Assembly: GCF_900142715.1 (NCBI RefSeq)
Contig: NZ_FRBX01000004.1
Span: 62,001 to 126,000 of the forward strand
DNA from: Flavobacterium pectinovorum
Lineage (GTDB): Bacteria; Bacteroidota; Bacteroidia; Flavobacteriales; Flavobacteriaceae
Direction: 5' to 3'
DNA length: 64,000 bases
The notes under the pieces are model-generated. The model saw only the letters and a list, made by a program, of their open reading frames with translations. It was not told the DNA's origin and made no database searches. A program made the translations under genes and the position numbers. Numbering within the stretch: the stretch's first letter is position 1; each line of letters opens with the position of its first letter. Shown piece by piece: positions 34,905-42,191 of the stretch.

Positions 34905-35819
34905 TTAATTAAACGACTTCCTGAATTCCAAGGGCGAAATATCAGTTTTAGCCTTAAATAATTTACTGAAAGACTGAGAATGTTCAAATCCCAATTCATA
35001 AGCAATTTCACTTACAGAAAGTTCTGTTGTGGAAAGTTTTTCCTTGGCTTTTTCAATCAGTTTTTCGTGGATGTGTTGCTGAGTGGTTTTTCCGGTCAAA
35101 GTTTTCAAAAGGCCTCGCATATAATGCCGCGACATATTGAATTCATCAGCGAGATATTGAACGCTCGGCAATCCTTTTGTTTTGAAATCATCTCTTTCGT
35201 AATAATCATTAAGCAGGATTTCTAATTTTTCTAAAAATTGATGATGCGCTTTGTGTCGTGTAATAAACTGTCGCTGATAAAATCTTTCAGAATAATTCAA
35301 AAGCGTTTCCAGCTGAGAAATAATAATGTTCTGACTGAATTTGTCAATGTTGGTTTGATATTCCTGCTTGATATTATCAGTGATTTGCTGGATTTTTATT
35401 TCCTCATCTTCAGATAAAAATAATGCTTCATTAACAGAATAATCAAAGAATTCATATTTCTTGATTGTGCTTGCCATTGGCGTATTCCAAAGAAAATCCG
35501 GGTGAATCATCATCATCCATCCAGACGGATTTTTGCCGTGCTCTTCCCGGACGATGCTCAGAATCTGATTTGGAGCCATACAAAACATCACGCCTTCATC
35601 AAAATCGTAATCCTGCTGCCCGTATCTATATTTATGATTCATATCTCTTTTGACAGAAATCATATAAAAATCAAATATCAAACTCTGCTTTCCACTTTCC
35701 AAAGCCACCGCCATATCTTCAAAATTTATCACACTGATGAGCGGATGTTTCGGCTTTGGCAAACCACGCAAAGTATGGAATTGAGAGATTGTTTTTATTC
35801 TTATCGGCGAATCAGACAT
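34905..35819 (-). CDS. AraC family transcriptional regulator (second of two paralogues)
   Basis: 304 residues, the same length as the protein at 18835-19749. Both share the start HTLRGLPKPKHPLISV / HKAMGQPKPMHPLISV and the signatures MAPNQIL / VAPGQIL, IKKYEFFDYSVNEAL / IKKYGFFSYSAAEAL. C-terminal HTH motifs: VQYLADEFNMSRHYMRGLL and VSEIAYELGFEHSQSFSKLFKAK. N-terminal cupin-like sensing domain. It follows the SDR gene after 43 bp on the same strand. The SDR promoter carries two TTTTCGGCTACAAGA half-sites 21 bp apart, the probable binding site. The paralogy implies the two regulators may recognise related operators and could cross-talk. Confidence 0.9.
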   Translation of the reverse strand: MSDSPIRIKTISQFHTLRGLPKPKHPLISVINFEDMAVALESGKQSLIFDFYMISVKRDMNHKYRYGQQDYDFDEGVMFCMAPNQILSIVREEHGKNPSGWMMMIHPDFLWNTPMASTIKKYEFFDYSVNEALFLSEDEEIKIQQITDNIKQEYQTNIDKFSQNIIISQLETLLNYSERFYQRQFITRHKAHHQFLEKLEILLNDYYERDDFKTKGLPSVQYLADEFNMSRHYMRGLLKTLTGKTTQQHIHEKLIEKAKEKLSTTELSVSEIAYELGFEHSQSFSKLFKAKTDISPLEFRKSFN

Positions 35820-35862
35820 CGTTTTATTATTTAATCAAATTTAGTGAATATAAAGGTACAGA

Positions 35863-36762
35863 CTATTCTACCTCAGAGAAATAAACATTTTGCAAATCTT
35901 CCATCAAAGTTGGGTGTTGAGGATTCCAGCCTAATGCCGCCTTAGTTTCTTCGCTTGAAGTAGGATTATTAAGCTTTGCAAAATGTGCAAACCAGCCGAA
36001 ATGTTCTGCTGCTTCATCGTTTGTTAGCGAAACAACCTGAATCTGCAATTTTTCAGCAATAAAAGCTGCAATGTCTTTAAACGGAATTCCCTGTTCTGCA
36101 ACTGCGTGATATCTTGTTCCGCTTACGAAAGGTTTTTCCAAAGCTAATCGGTACAATTTTGCTGCATCTAATCTGTGAACAGCAGGCCATAAATTACTGC
36201 CACCATTAATAATCGCAGCTTTTCTTTTTTCTTTTGCAATATTAATCGAGGTTGGAACAAAACCAATTACATCTCCCTTGCCGTGAACAGATGGAGAGAG
36301 TCTTACAACGGCAACTTTCACGCCTTTTGCGGCTACGGCATCAGCTGCATTTTCTGTTGCAATTCTGGGATGTGGATTGTTTGCAGAAAGATCTTTTTCA
36401 GTTGTGATTCCGTCTTTTGAAAAAAGTGCCGTTCCTGAAGTTATGAGAAAAGGTTTGTCTGTTCCCAATAAAGCTTCGCCTATTGTTTCAATCACTTTTC
36501 CATCAAGTGTACACATTTCCTCAAATCTTGTAAAATCGTGAACAAATCCTAAGTGAACCACTGCATCTGAAGCGATAGCTCCTGATTTCAAACTTTCAAA
36601 ATCGTTTAAATCTCCGCGCTGTACTTCTGCGCCGGCGGCAATCAATTTGTTTGCCGATTCTTCCGAACGAGCCAATCCCAAAACCTGGTGTCCATTGGCT
36701 AATAATTCCTGTACTACGGCAGTTCCTATAAAACCTGTAGCGCCTGTAACAAATACTTTCAT
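35863..36762 (-). CDS. Extended/atypical SDR, NAD(P)-dependent epimerase-dehydratase-like
   Basis: 299 residues. Rossmann motif GATGFIGTAVV at residues ~7-17, then VQRGDLNDFESLKSG (acidic residue at the cofactor-specificity position), DAVVHLGFVHD near 70 and VVRLSPSVHGKGD near 155. This is the atypical SDR group (dTDP-glucose-like epimerase fold) often annotated as SDR family oxidoreductase. The usual YxxxK motif is not obvious, as in several atypical members, so the reaction cannot be assigned. It is the first gene of a minus-strand pair with the AraC regulator. The promoter region has the 21-bp-spaced direct repeat described separately. Confidence 0.85.
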   Translation of the reverse strand: MKVFVTGATGFIGTAVVQELLANGHQVLGLARSEESANKLIAAGAEVQRGDLNDFESLKSGAIASDAVVHLGFVHDFTRFEEMCTLDGKVIETIGEALLGTDKPFLITSGTALFSKDGITTEKDLSANNPHPRIATENAADAVAAKGVKVAVVRLSPSVHGKGDVIGFVPTSINIAKEKRKAAIINGGSNLWPAVHRLDAAKLYRLALEKPFVSGTRYHAVAEQGIPFKDIAAFIAEKLQIQVVSLTNDEAAEHFGWFAHFAKLNNPTSSEETKAALGWNPQHPTLMEDLQNVYFSEVE

Positions 36763-36781
36763 TTTGATATAATTTAATGAA

Positions 36782-36843
36782 GCAAAGTTCAGATTTCGTT
36801 TATGTACTCTTGTAGCCGAAAAGTATTTTCTTGTAGCCGAAAA
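36782..36843 (-). promoter_or_regulatory. Candidate AraC-type operator and promoter of the second SDR module
   Basis: On the minus strand, TTTTCGGCTACAAGA occurs twice (36829-36843 and 36808-36822), exactly 21 bp apart. TGAACTTTGC (36782-36791) starts 26 bp after the proximal GGCTA. The same 21/26 spacing is found at 17612-17668. ATG of the SDR gene is 20 bp further on. Confidence 0.7.
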
Positions 36844-36899
36844 ATTTAATTAAATGAGGAAAAAAGGATGTCTTATATATCAAAAAAAATGGATAATCT

Positions 36900-36936
36900 T
36901 TCGCCTGCTGGTGTGAGTGTTTCGCTCGTGAACGCA
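36900..36936 (+). repeat. GCCTGCTGGTGTGAGTG repeat, copy 2
   Basis: Matches 34742-34796 in sequence and in its position just before an ACTCCTTAA hairpin. Confidence 0.5.
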
Positions 36937-36958
36937 AAATCTACGAGAAACAAGACAT

Positions 36959-36994
36959 AACAAAAACTCCTTAATGTCTTAAGGAGTTTTTGTT
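36959..36994. terminator. Terminator-like hairpin at the right border of the second SDR/AraC module
   Basis: Arms AACAAAAACTCCTTAA and TTAAGGAGTTTTTGTT with loop TGTC. It is upstream of the SDR promoter and well past the end of the XRE gene (37116), so it may insulate the module; with 34805-34858 it brackets the AraC/SDR pair. Confidence 0.7.
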
Positions 36995-37062
36995 TTTTGA
37001 AAAGTTTATTTCCCTTTTATTATTTTTTCGAGATATTCAACTTTATCTTTTCTTCGTAAAAC

Positions 37063-37090
37063 AAAAAAGAGACCCGGAAGTCTCTTTTTT
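37063..37090 (-). terminator. Terminator after the XRE-type regulator gene
   Basis: AAAAAAGAGAC - CCGGAA - GTCTCTTTTTT, 26 bp past the stop of the minus-strand gene, with T-run on either strand. Confidence 0.75.
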
Positions 37091-37115
37091 GAATTAATAT
37101 ATCGTTTAATTGTAG

Positions 37116-37523
37116 TTATTTATTCAATAATTTTTCAAGCCTTGCCATCATTTCATCTTTCTCTTTCAGCATACGCTCGTATAAAGCAATCTTTTCTTCG
37201 TGAAGTTTTAAAACCTCTTTTACAGGGCTAAATGTTGGATGAATGTTAATTGCAGAAGCTCCATCTTTAAAATCTGAAAAAGTATTAGAAATAATATTTA
37301 CTGCTTGCTCTTCATCAAAATTCTGAAAAGCTTCCACAGGAATTTTTAATGCGTGCGAGATTTGATTAAGAATATTATCTTCAATTACATCTTTTTGTTC
37401 CAGCATAGAAATTTTCTTCTGATTCCAATCATTTCCCAGATCAAAAGCCAATGCTTCTTGTTTGATGCCTAACATTTCTCTGAAGCGTTTTACGTTTCTT
37501 CCCTGATGTATTTTCTGTTCCAT
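37116..37523 (-). CDS. XRE-family helix-turn-helix protein with C-terminal coiled coil
   Basis: 135 residues from ATG 37523; a longer frame to 37589 exists, but MEQKIHQGRNVKRFREMLG is the natural HTH start. Residues ~8-65 form the Cro/C1-type HTH (NVKRFREMLGIKQEALAFDL, WNQKKISMLEQKDVIEDNIL). Residues ~95-135 (VKEVLKLHEEKIALYERMLKEKDEM and on) form a coiled coil, probably for oligomerisation. This domain order occurs in many Bacteroidota orphan regulators of unknown target. It stands alone between a terminator and the tRNA-Val gene. Confidence 0.82.
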   Translation of the reverse strand: MEQKIHQGRNVKRFREMLGIKQEALAFDLGNDWNQKKISMLEQKDVIEDNILNQISHALKIPVEAFQNFDEEQAVNIISNTFSDFKDGASAINIHPTFSPVKEVLKLHEEKIALYERMLKEKDEMMARLEKLLNK

Positions 37524-37623
37524 AATGAATATCAATTTTTCTACAGGCTCAAAGATAAAACCATTTGGATTAAAAATCCTGAATTTCACAGATAAATCTT
37601 AGACAAAGATATGTACACAATCT

Positions 37624-37726
37624 TGTCATTTCGAGGAACGAGAAATCTTCACAAGTAACTCCGCAACGAAAATCGCCAATCTTTGTAGAGATTCTTTTGT
37701 GATTTCTCCCTTTGGTCGAAATGACA
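37624..37726. repeat. TGTCATTTCGA palindromic element
   Basis: 11-bp perfect terminal inverted repeat TGTCATTTCGA / TCGAAATGACA enclosing GGAACGAGAAATCTTC and a partner AGATTCTTTTGTGATTTCTC. Members also at 40689-40778 and inside 10625-10785. Confidence 0.75.
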
Positions 37727-37760
37727 AATACTTTGTGGAAGAAAAATAAAGACATAAAAA

Positions 37761-37786
37761 AAACTCCTTAATTTCTTAAGGAGTTT
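37761..37786 (-). terminator. Terminator of tRNA-Val
   Basis: On the minus strand AAACTCCTTAA - GAAA - TTAAGGAGTTT followed by T-run, 3 bp after the encoded CCA end. Confidence 0.85.
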
Positions 37787-37788
37787 CT

Positions 37789-37866
37789 TGGTGGGCGATG
37801 AGGGGTTCGAACCCCCGACCCCCTCGGTGTAAACGAGGTGCTCTGAACCAGCTGAGCTAATCGCCC
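37789..37866 (-). tRNA. tRNA-Val (anticodon TAC)
   Basis: Read on the minus strand the gene starts GGGCGATTAGCTCAGCTGG and folds into a full cloverleaf. The acceptor stem is GGGCGAT/ATCGCCC, and the anticodon stem CCTCG/CGAGG has loop TTTACAC giving anticodon TAC, which reads GTA and probably other Val codons. The T arm contains GGTTCGAACCC. The discriminator is A and the CCA end is encoded (37791-37789). It stands alone with its own terminator. Confidence 0.97.
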
Positions 37867-38044
37867 TATTTTACTAGGTTGCTATCGTTTGTGATTGCGA
37901 GTGCAAATATACGCTAGTTTTTGAGTTCTGCAAAGAAAATAGAATAAAAAAGAAAACTTTTTTTTAAATTAATTATATCTTGCTGTTTATGAATTTGTTA
38001 TTAAAATGATTTTTTTAAACTTTTTGCTGCAAATTTCCTTTTCC

Positions 38045-39271
38045 TCAGTTCAAAGGCAATTCAGCAACAACAAAAGTGCTTCCTCCAACATAGATAAAAT
38101 CATTTTGGGAGGCATTTTTCTTTGCTTCCGCGAAAGCGAGCTCAACCGATTCGTATTTTTCTCCAAACAAATTATACTTTTTGGCTGCATCCTGGAGAAT
38201 TTCAGTACTTAATCCTCGCGACGAATTTGGTCTGCAGAAATAATATTGCGCTTTCTGAGGAAAAAGCGGTAAGATAGAATCAAGGTCCTTATCGTTTACA
38301 ACTCCCAAAACAATATGCAGGTTTTTAAAAGTTTCTTTCTGAATCTGATTCATTACAACCGCCAAACCATGTTTATTGTGCGCCGTATCGCAGATTATTT
38401 TTGGGTTTTCTCCAAGCTGTTGCCATCTTCCTTGTAAACCGGTATTTTTTATGGTATTTAATAAACCGCTTTTTAGATTATCAATCGAAACTTTAAAATC
38501 GGTTTGTGAGTTTAAAACAACAACAACCTGCTGAACCGTTTTTTTATTGTGAAACTGATAATCCCCCAATAAATCAGAAGGAAAAACGCCCGAAATCAAA
38601 TCGGCAGCAAAATAAATTGGTGCATCGTTTTCTTTTGCTTTGGCTAAAAATACAGCTTCTGTTTCCTCTGTATATTCTCCAATTACAACGGGAACATTCG
38701 GTTTAATAATTCCGGCTTTTTCTCCTGCAATTGCTGTCGTTGTGTTTCCTAAAAATTGCATGTGATCCAAATCAATATTGGTAATTACTGAAACCAAAGG
38801 CGTTATGATATTCGTAGCATCCAATCTTCCGCCCAAACCTACTTCGATAATGGCAATATCTGTTTTTTCGGCAGCAAAATAATCAAAAGCTAAACCAACC
38901 GACATTTCGAAGAAACTCATATCATTTGCTTCAAAAAAGTCTTTATGTTTGGCTACGAATTCAATCACAAAATCTTCAGAAATATCGTTTCCGTTGATTT
39001 TTATTCTTTCTCTAAAATCTTTTAAATGTGGCGAAGTATACAATCCAACCTTATATCCCGCTTCCTGCAAAACCGAAGCCAGCATGTGCGACGTAGAACC
39101 TTTACCATTTGTTCCGGCAACATGAATACACTTTAATTGATTTTGTGGATTATCAAGATGCGCCGCAAGCAACTTAATGTTGGTTAAATCTTCTTTATAA
39201 GCCGAAGCACCCAGAAGTTGATACATGGGCAATTGGTTAAACATCCAATTTGTTGTTTCCTGATAGTTCAT
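38045..39271 (-). CDS. folC: Folylpolyglutamate synthase / dihydrofolate synthase
   Basis: 408 residues, cytoplasmic Mur-ligase-type enzyme. It adds glutamate to dihydropteroate or tetrahydrofolate with ATP. The nucleotide-binding loop is HVAGTNGKGSTSHMLAS (~50-66), followed by LYTSPHLKDFRERI (~80), EVGLGGRLDATNI (~150) and ITNIDLDHMQFLG (~167). The C-terminal domain includes WQQLGENPKIICDTAHN with the conserved D-x-AHN. Length matches the family. It is a single gene between tRNA-Val and the divergently read exbB-like gene, 130 bp from it. Whether both activities are present is not visible. Confidence 0.94.
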   Translation of the reverse strand: MNYQETTNWMFNQLPMYQLLGASAYKEDLTNIKLLAAHLDNPQNQLKCIHVAGTNGKGSTSHMLASVLQEAGYKVGLYTSPHLKDFRERIKINGNDISEDFVIEFVAKHKDFFEANDMSFFEMSVGLAFDYFAAEKTDIAIIEVGLGGRLDATNIITPLVSVITNIDLDHMQFLGNTTTAIAGEKAGIIKPNVPVVIGEYTEETEAVFLAKAKENDAPIYFAADLISGVFPSDLLGDYQFHNKKTVQQVVVVLNSQTDFKVSIDNLKSGLLNTIKNTGLQGRWQQLGENPKIICDTAHNKHGLAVVMNQIQKETFKNLHIVLGVVNDKDLDSILPLFPQKAQYYFCRPNSSRGLSTEILQDAAKKYNLFGEKYESVELAFAEAKKNASQNDFIYVGGSTFVVAELPLN

Positions 39272-39401
39272 TATATTTGGATAAAATAGTTGTCGATTGA
39301 AATAATTTACGGTTTTTTTAGTTTAATATTACAGTGAAATTATCTTTAATGCAAAATTGAAATATTTTTTAGAATTAATTATTAAAAACAAGAATTAAAA
39401 T

Positions 39402-40097
39402 ATGTTTAGCTTCATTCAATTACAAGCAGATACTATCGCAAACGCTGCATCTAACGTAGTTATCGAAAAAATTGCACCAAATACCGAAATCTCTGTTTTA
39501 GGATTTATCTTAAAAGGAGGTTTTTTCTTAATACCAATTGCCATTTTACTTTTTTACACGATTTATGTCATTTTTGAACGTTATATGTATATCAGCAAAG
39601 CATCGAAAATTGATGCAAGATTAATGCAGGATGTTGCCGATAAATTAAATGCAGGAAACATAGAATTAGCGAGAACAATTGTAGAAAGAAGCAATACAGC
39701 TGCAGGAAATATTTTAAAAGAAGGCGTTTTAGTAATTGGAAGACCAATTGCCGAAATCGAATCCAACATGGACCGTGCTGCCGATATCGAAATTGGCGAA
39801 ATGGAAAGACATTTAGGTCACCTGGGACTTATTGCCGGTATTGCACCAACATTAGGTTTTATTGGAACAATTTCTGGGGTTATCAAGATTTTCTACAGTA
39901 TTTCTGTAACCGAAAATATTAGTATCGGAAACATTTCCGGAGGTTTATACGAAAAAATGATCAGTTCAGGTTCCGGATTAATTGTGGGTATTATTGCGTA
40001 TAGCGCGTACCACTTATTGAACGGAAAAATTGATGATTTTGCCTTGAAAATTCAGAAACAAATATTAGAATTTGTCAATATAATTCAAAGAGCATAA
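39402..40097 (+). CDS. exbB: MotA/TolQ/ExbB proton channel family protein
   Basis: 231 residues with three membrane segments (~30-52, ~142-165 and ~183-205) and the conserved block GHLGLIAGIAPTLGFIGTISGVIKIF, typical of ExbB/TolQ. With ExbD it forms the proton channel in the inner membrane that powers TonB-dependent outer-membrane receptors (SusC-type importers, siderophore receptors) or Tol-Pal. ExbD follows after 3 bp and a TonB-type gene lies 780 bp further in the opposite direction, favouring ExbB over TolQ. No extra N-terminal extension is present. Gene symbol by homology. Confidence 0.92.
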   Translation: MFSFIQLQADTIANAASNVVIEKIAPNTEISVLGFILKGGFFLIPIAILLFYTIYVIFERYMYISKASKIDARLMQDVADKLNAGNIELARTIVERSNTAAGNILKEGVLVIGRPIAEIESNMDRAADIEIGEMERHLGHLGLIAGIAPTLGFIGTISGVIKIFYSISVTENISIGNISGGLYEKMISSGSGLIVGIIAYSAYHLLNGKIDDFALKIQKQILEFVNIIQRA

Positions 40098-40100
40098 ACT

Positions 40101-40496
40101 ATGTCTATTAAAAGAAAAAGAAGATTTCATGCCGAAGTGGCGACTTCCTCACTTAGTGATATTATGTTTTTCTTGCTGTTGTTTTTCTTAATTATATCAA
40201 CGCTTGCAAATCCTAATGTTATTAAAATGACATTGCCAAAAGCGAAATCAAATGAAAAAACCAATAAACAATTAATCAGTTTATCAGTTACAGAAGATAA
40301 AAAGTTCTACATCGACAAACAGCCAGTTGAATTTGAAGAACTGGAAACGAGTTTGATGGCAAAAATAGGAGCAGACAAACAACAAACCGTTGTAGTAAGA
40401 ATCCCGTTTAATTTGCAGGTTCAGGATTTAGTCGATGTATTGCAAATTGGAGTAAAGAACAATTTGAAATTTGTAATTGCTACGAGTCCGAAATAG
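40101..40496 (+). CDS. exbD: ExbD/TolR biopolymer transport protein
   Basis: 131 residues. One membrane helix (~22-42; DIMFFLLLFFLIISTLA) includes the conserved aspartate in SLSDIMFF, needed for proton-driven rotation or shifting within the ExbB pentamer. The soluble periplasmic domain follows, with FYIDKQPVEFEELETSL and the closing VDVLQIGVKNNLKFVIAT typical of ExbD. Start is 3 bp after the exbB stop, so they are co-translated. A modular palindromic element begins 12 bp after the stop. Confidence 0.93.
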   Translation: MSIKRKRRFHAEVATSSLSDIMFFLLLFFLIISTLANPNVIKMTLPKAKSNEKTNKQLISLSVTEDKKFYIDKQPVEFEELETSLMAKIGADKQQTVVVRIPFNLQVQDLVDVLQIGVKNNLKFVIATSPK

Positions 40497-40507
40497 ATTT
40501 ATCATTA

Positions 40508-40616
40508 GGGCGTGACCACAATAAAAAAATGGGCCAATCAGCATTGCGTTGATTCGCCCATTTTTTTATTGCGGTCGGGCTATCCGCGCTACTTCGGTAG
40601 CCAGCTTCCCTCACGC
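40508..40616 (+). repeat. Modular palindromic element, copy B
   Basis: Starts GGGCGTG 12 bp after exbD and ends CCCTCACGC, in exbD's orientation. The first variable position holds a 22-bp-arm hairpin (40519-40571), then the core GCGGTCGGGCTATCCGC, then a short hairpin CTACTTCGGTAG in the second position. Confidence 0.8.
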
Positions 40617-40688
40617 GGAAAAAAGAGAGCATAGAGTATAGAAGAAAGAGTAAAGATTAAAGATTAAAGAAAAAGTAGCCATAAAGTA

Positions 40689-40778
40689 TGTCATTTCGAC
40701 CGAAGGGAGAAATCACATAAAGTGAAGACACACAGTACGTCGCTCTCTGGATGTGATTTCTCCTCCGTCGAAATGACA
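40689..40778. repeat. TGTCATTTCGA palindromic element
   Basis: Terminal inverted repeat TGTCATTTCGA / TCGAAATGACA with inner complementary stretches GGGAGAAATCAC / GTGATTTCTCC. It lies in the 380-bp convergent gap between exbD and tonB. Confidence 0.8.
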
Positions 40779-40803
40779 TACTGGTGAAATAAAAACACAC
40801 AAA

Positions 40804-40836
40804 AAAGGCTTTCTGAAATTTTCAGAAAGCCTTTTT
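40804..40836 (-). terminator. Terminator of the tonB gene
   Basis: GGCTTTCTGAAA/TTTCAGAAAGCC with A- and T-runs outside, about 40 bp past the stop of the minus-strand tonB gene. It may also stop read-through from exbBD. Confidence 0.88.
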
Positions 40837-40876
40837 ATTACCCATATAATTCGTGAAAATCCGTGAAATTCGTGTT

Positions 40877-41779
40877 TTAATTCAAGCTAAAATTATAAAT
40901 AATCTTACCGATCTGTTTTGCAGGAGCATTACTATCAGCATCCCATTTGGTATTCATAGCAGCAATTTTTGCCTGATCTAGCAAACAGCTTGCTGTATTG
41001 GTTGTTCCTTTTATTCCTGGTCTTGCGCTTATTGTTTTTCCGTTTTGGTCGACTGTAACTTCAACAACAACTTTTCCTTCTTCGTTACACGTATATTTTG
41101 GTGCAGGTTTCGATAACGCTTTTCGGTTTCCTAACGAATATCCAGATCCGCCACCAGAACCACCGCCGCTTCCGGCTCCGTAACCGCTTCCGGTACCAAT
41201 GCCGTTTCCGGTACCGTTTCCTCCGCCAGTTCCACCACCAGAACCTCCAGTGCCGTAATAGCCGTTAGAGCCTAAACTTCCGTTTGCTTTTCCTTTATTT
41301 CCTGCTGCTTTATCGTCTCCGTCTCCGCCTTTGTTTGATCCTTTTAAAATACTTGATAAAGCATCGTTTGTAGAATTAGAAACTTTTGGTTTTTGAGGTA
41401 CAGGTTTTGTTTCCGGTTTTTCAACAGGAACAGGTTTTTTAGGTTTTTTCTTTACGGGAATAACGACATCATTATCGTCATCTGCTGTGTTTTCCTGAGT
41501 AATAATGGCTTCTTCAGGAGTTGCTTTTGCAGGCGTTGCTTTCGCTTCATTTTTAACGTCAAGAACTTCACTTTTATAATTGGCTCCTGATCCTACATCG
41601 CTGTCTCCAAAGTTTATAGTCACGCCGCCACCGCCACCGCCTTCTGCAAGCGCTGCGTTGTTCTCCGGATTGTATGGAGGCCAAAAACGTATAAAAAACA
41701 GCAATAGTATTATTACCGCATATATCGCCGTGGTGAGTAATAATGATTTCTTTTTATCTGAAGAATCTGTGGAACTCAT
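40877..41779 (-). CDS. tonB: TonB-type energy transducer with glycine-rich spacer
   Basis: 300 residues. Short cytoplasmic start, one membrane anchor at ~13-30 (LLTTAIYAVIILLLFFIRFW), a Lys/Pro-rich stretch (~105-130; KKKPKKPVPVEKPETKP) able to span the periplasm, a Gly-rich segment (~170-215) and a C-terminal TonB-like domain (~225-300; KVVVEVTVDQNGKTISARPG ... IGKIIYNFSLN) that contacts outer-membrane receptors. It couples ExbBD energy to TonB-dependent import. Convergent with exbBD. The long repeat-like Gly-Ser/Thr tract is unusual for classical TonB but common for Bacteroidota TonB-related proteins. A cysteine pair in the C-terminal domain (YTCNEEG ... TASCLLD) could form a disulfide. Confidence 0.88.
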   Translation of the reverse strand: MSSTDSSDKKKSLLLTTAIYAVIILLLFFIRFWPPYNPENNAALAEGGGGGGVTINFGDSDVGSGANYKSEVLDVKNEAKATPAKATPEEAIITQENTADDDNDVVIPVKKKPKKPVPVEKPETKPVPQKPKVSNSTNDALSSILKGSNKGGDGDDKAAGNKGKANGSLGSNGYYGTGGSGGGTGGGNGTGNGIGTGSGYGAGSGGGSGGGSGYSLGNRKALSKPAPKYTCNEEGKVVVEVTVDQNGKTISARPGIKGTTNTASCLLDQAKIAAMNTKWDADSNAPAKQIGKIIYNFSLN

Positions 41780-41884
41780 TTTGATTCTGAATTTTTGTAA
41801 TGTATTTAATAAAAACGTTTAAAAGTACTAAAAATTGTTTACAATCAAAGGCTGAGCCGGATTTTATGGGCTGAGGTTTTTTTG

Positions 41885-41984
41885 CACGCAGATTTGGCAG
41901 ATTTGAGCAGATTTTAAATTATTGTTGATTGAAAAATAAATATAGATCTGTGTAAATCTGCTTAAATCCATTTAAATCTGCGTG
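41885..41984. repeat. Palindromic interspersed repeat, CACGCAGATTT family (second copy)
   Basis: CACGCAGATTTGGCAGATTT at the left pairs with AAATCTGCTTAAATCC...AAATCTGCGTG at the right. Same family as 3835-3921. The following 42000-42135 carries another repeat word (CGCAGAGTTTGCAAAG ... CGTTCCTTGCG). No gene in this 412-bp gap. Confidence 0.7.
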
Positions 41985-42141
41985 AAATCTTTGAGCTAAA
42001 TTTTACCGCAGAGTTTGCAAAGTTTTTTCGCAAAGTTCATGAAGTTTAGTTTAAGTTGATTCTCAAGGGAAGTTCGCAAAGCTTTAACGTTTTTCTTAGC
42101 GTTCCTTGCGTAAACCTTCGTGCTTTGCCGTTAAATAAAAA

Positions 42142-42171
42142 AAGCGAGCTAAAAACAAATTTAGCCCGCTT
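42142..42171 (-). terminator. Terminator of the glutamate-type dehydrogenase gene
   Basis: AAGCGAGCTAAA / TTTAGCCCGCTT hairpin (one G-T type pair) with A/T-runs, 21 bp past the stop on the minus strand. Confidence 0.75.
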
Positions 42172-42191
42172 AGAAATAAAGTATAAAAAAA

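Noticed and set aside
35502..35834. 110-codon frame opposite the second AraC gene
   Set aside because: Antisense shadow of a clearly conserved regulator.
37570..37755. Open frame of 61 codons on the minus strand between XRE gene and tRNA-Val
   Set aside because: It mostly translates the TGTCATTTCGA repeat element.
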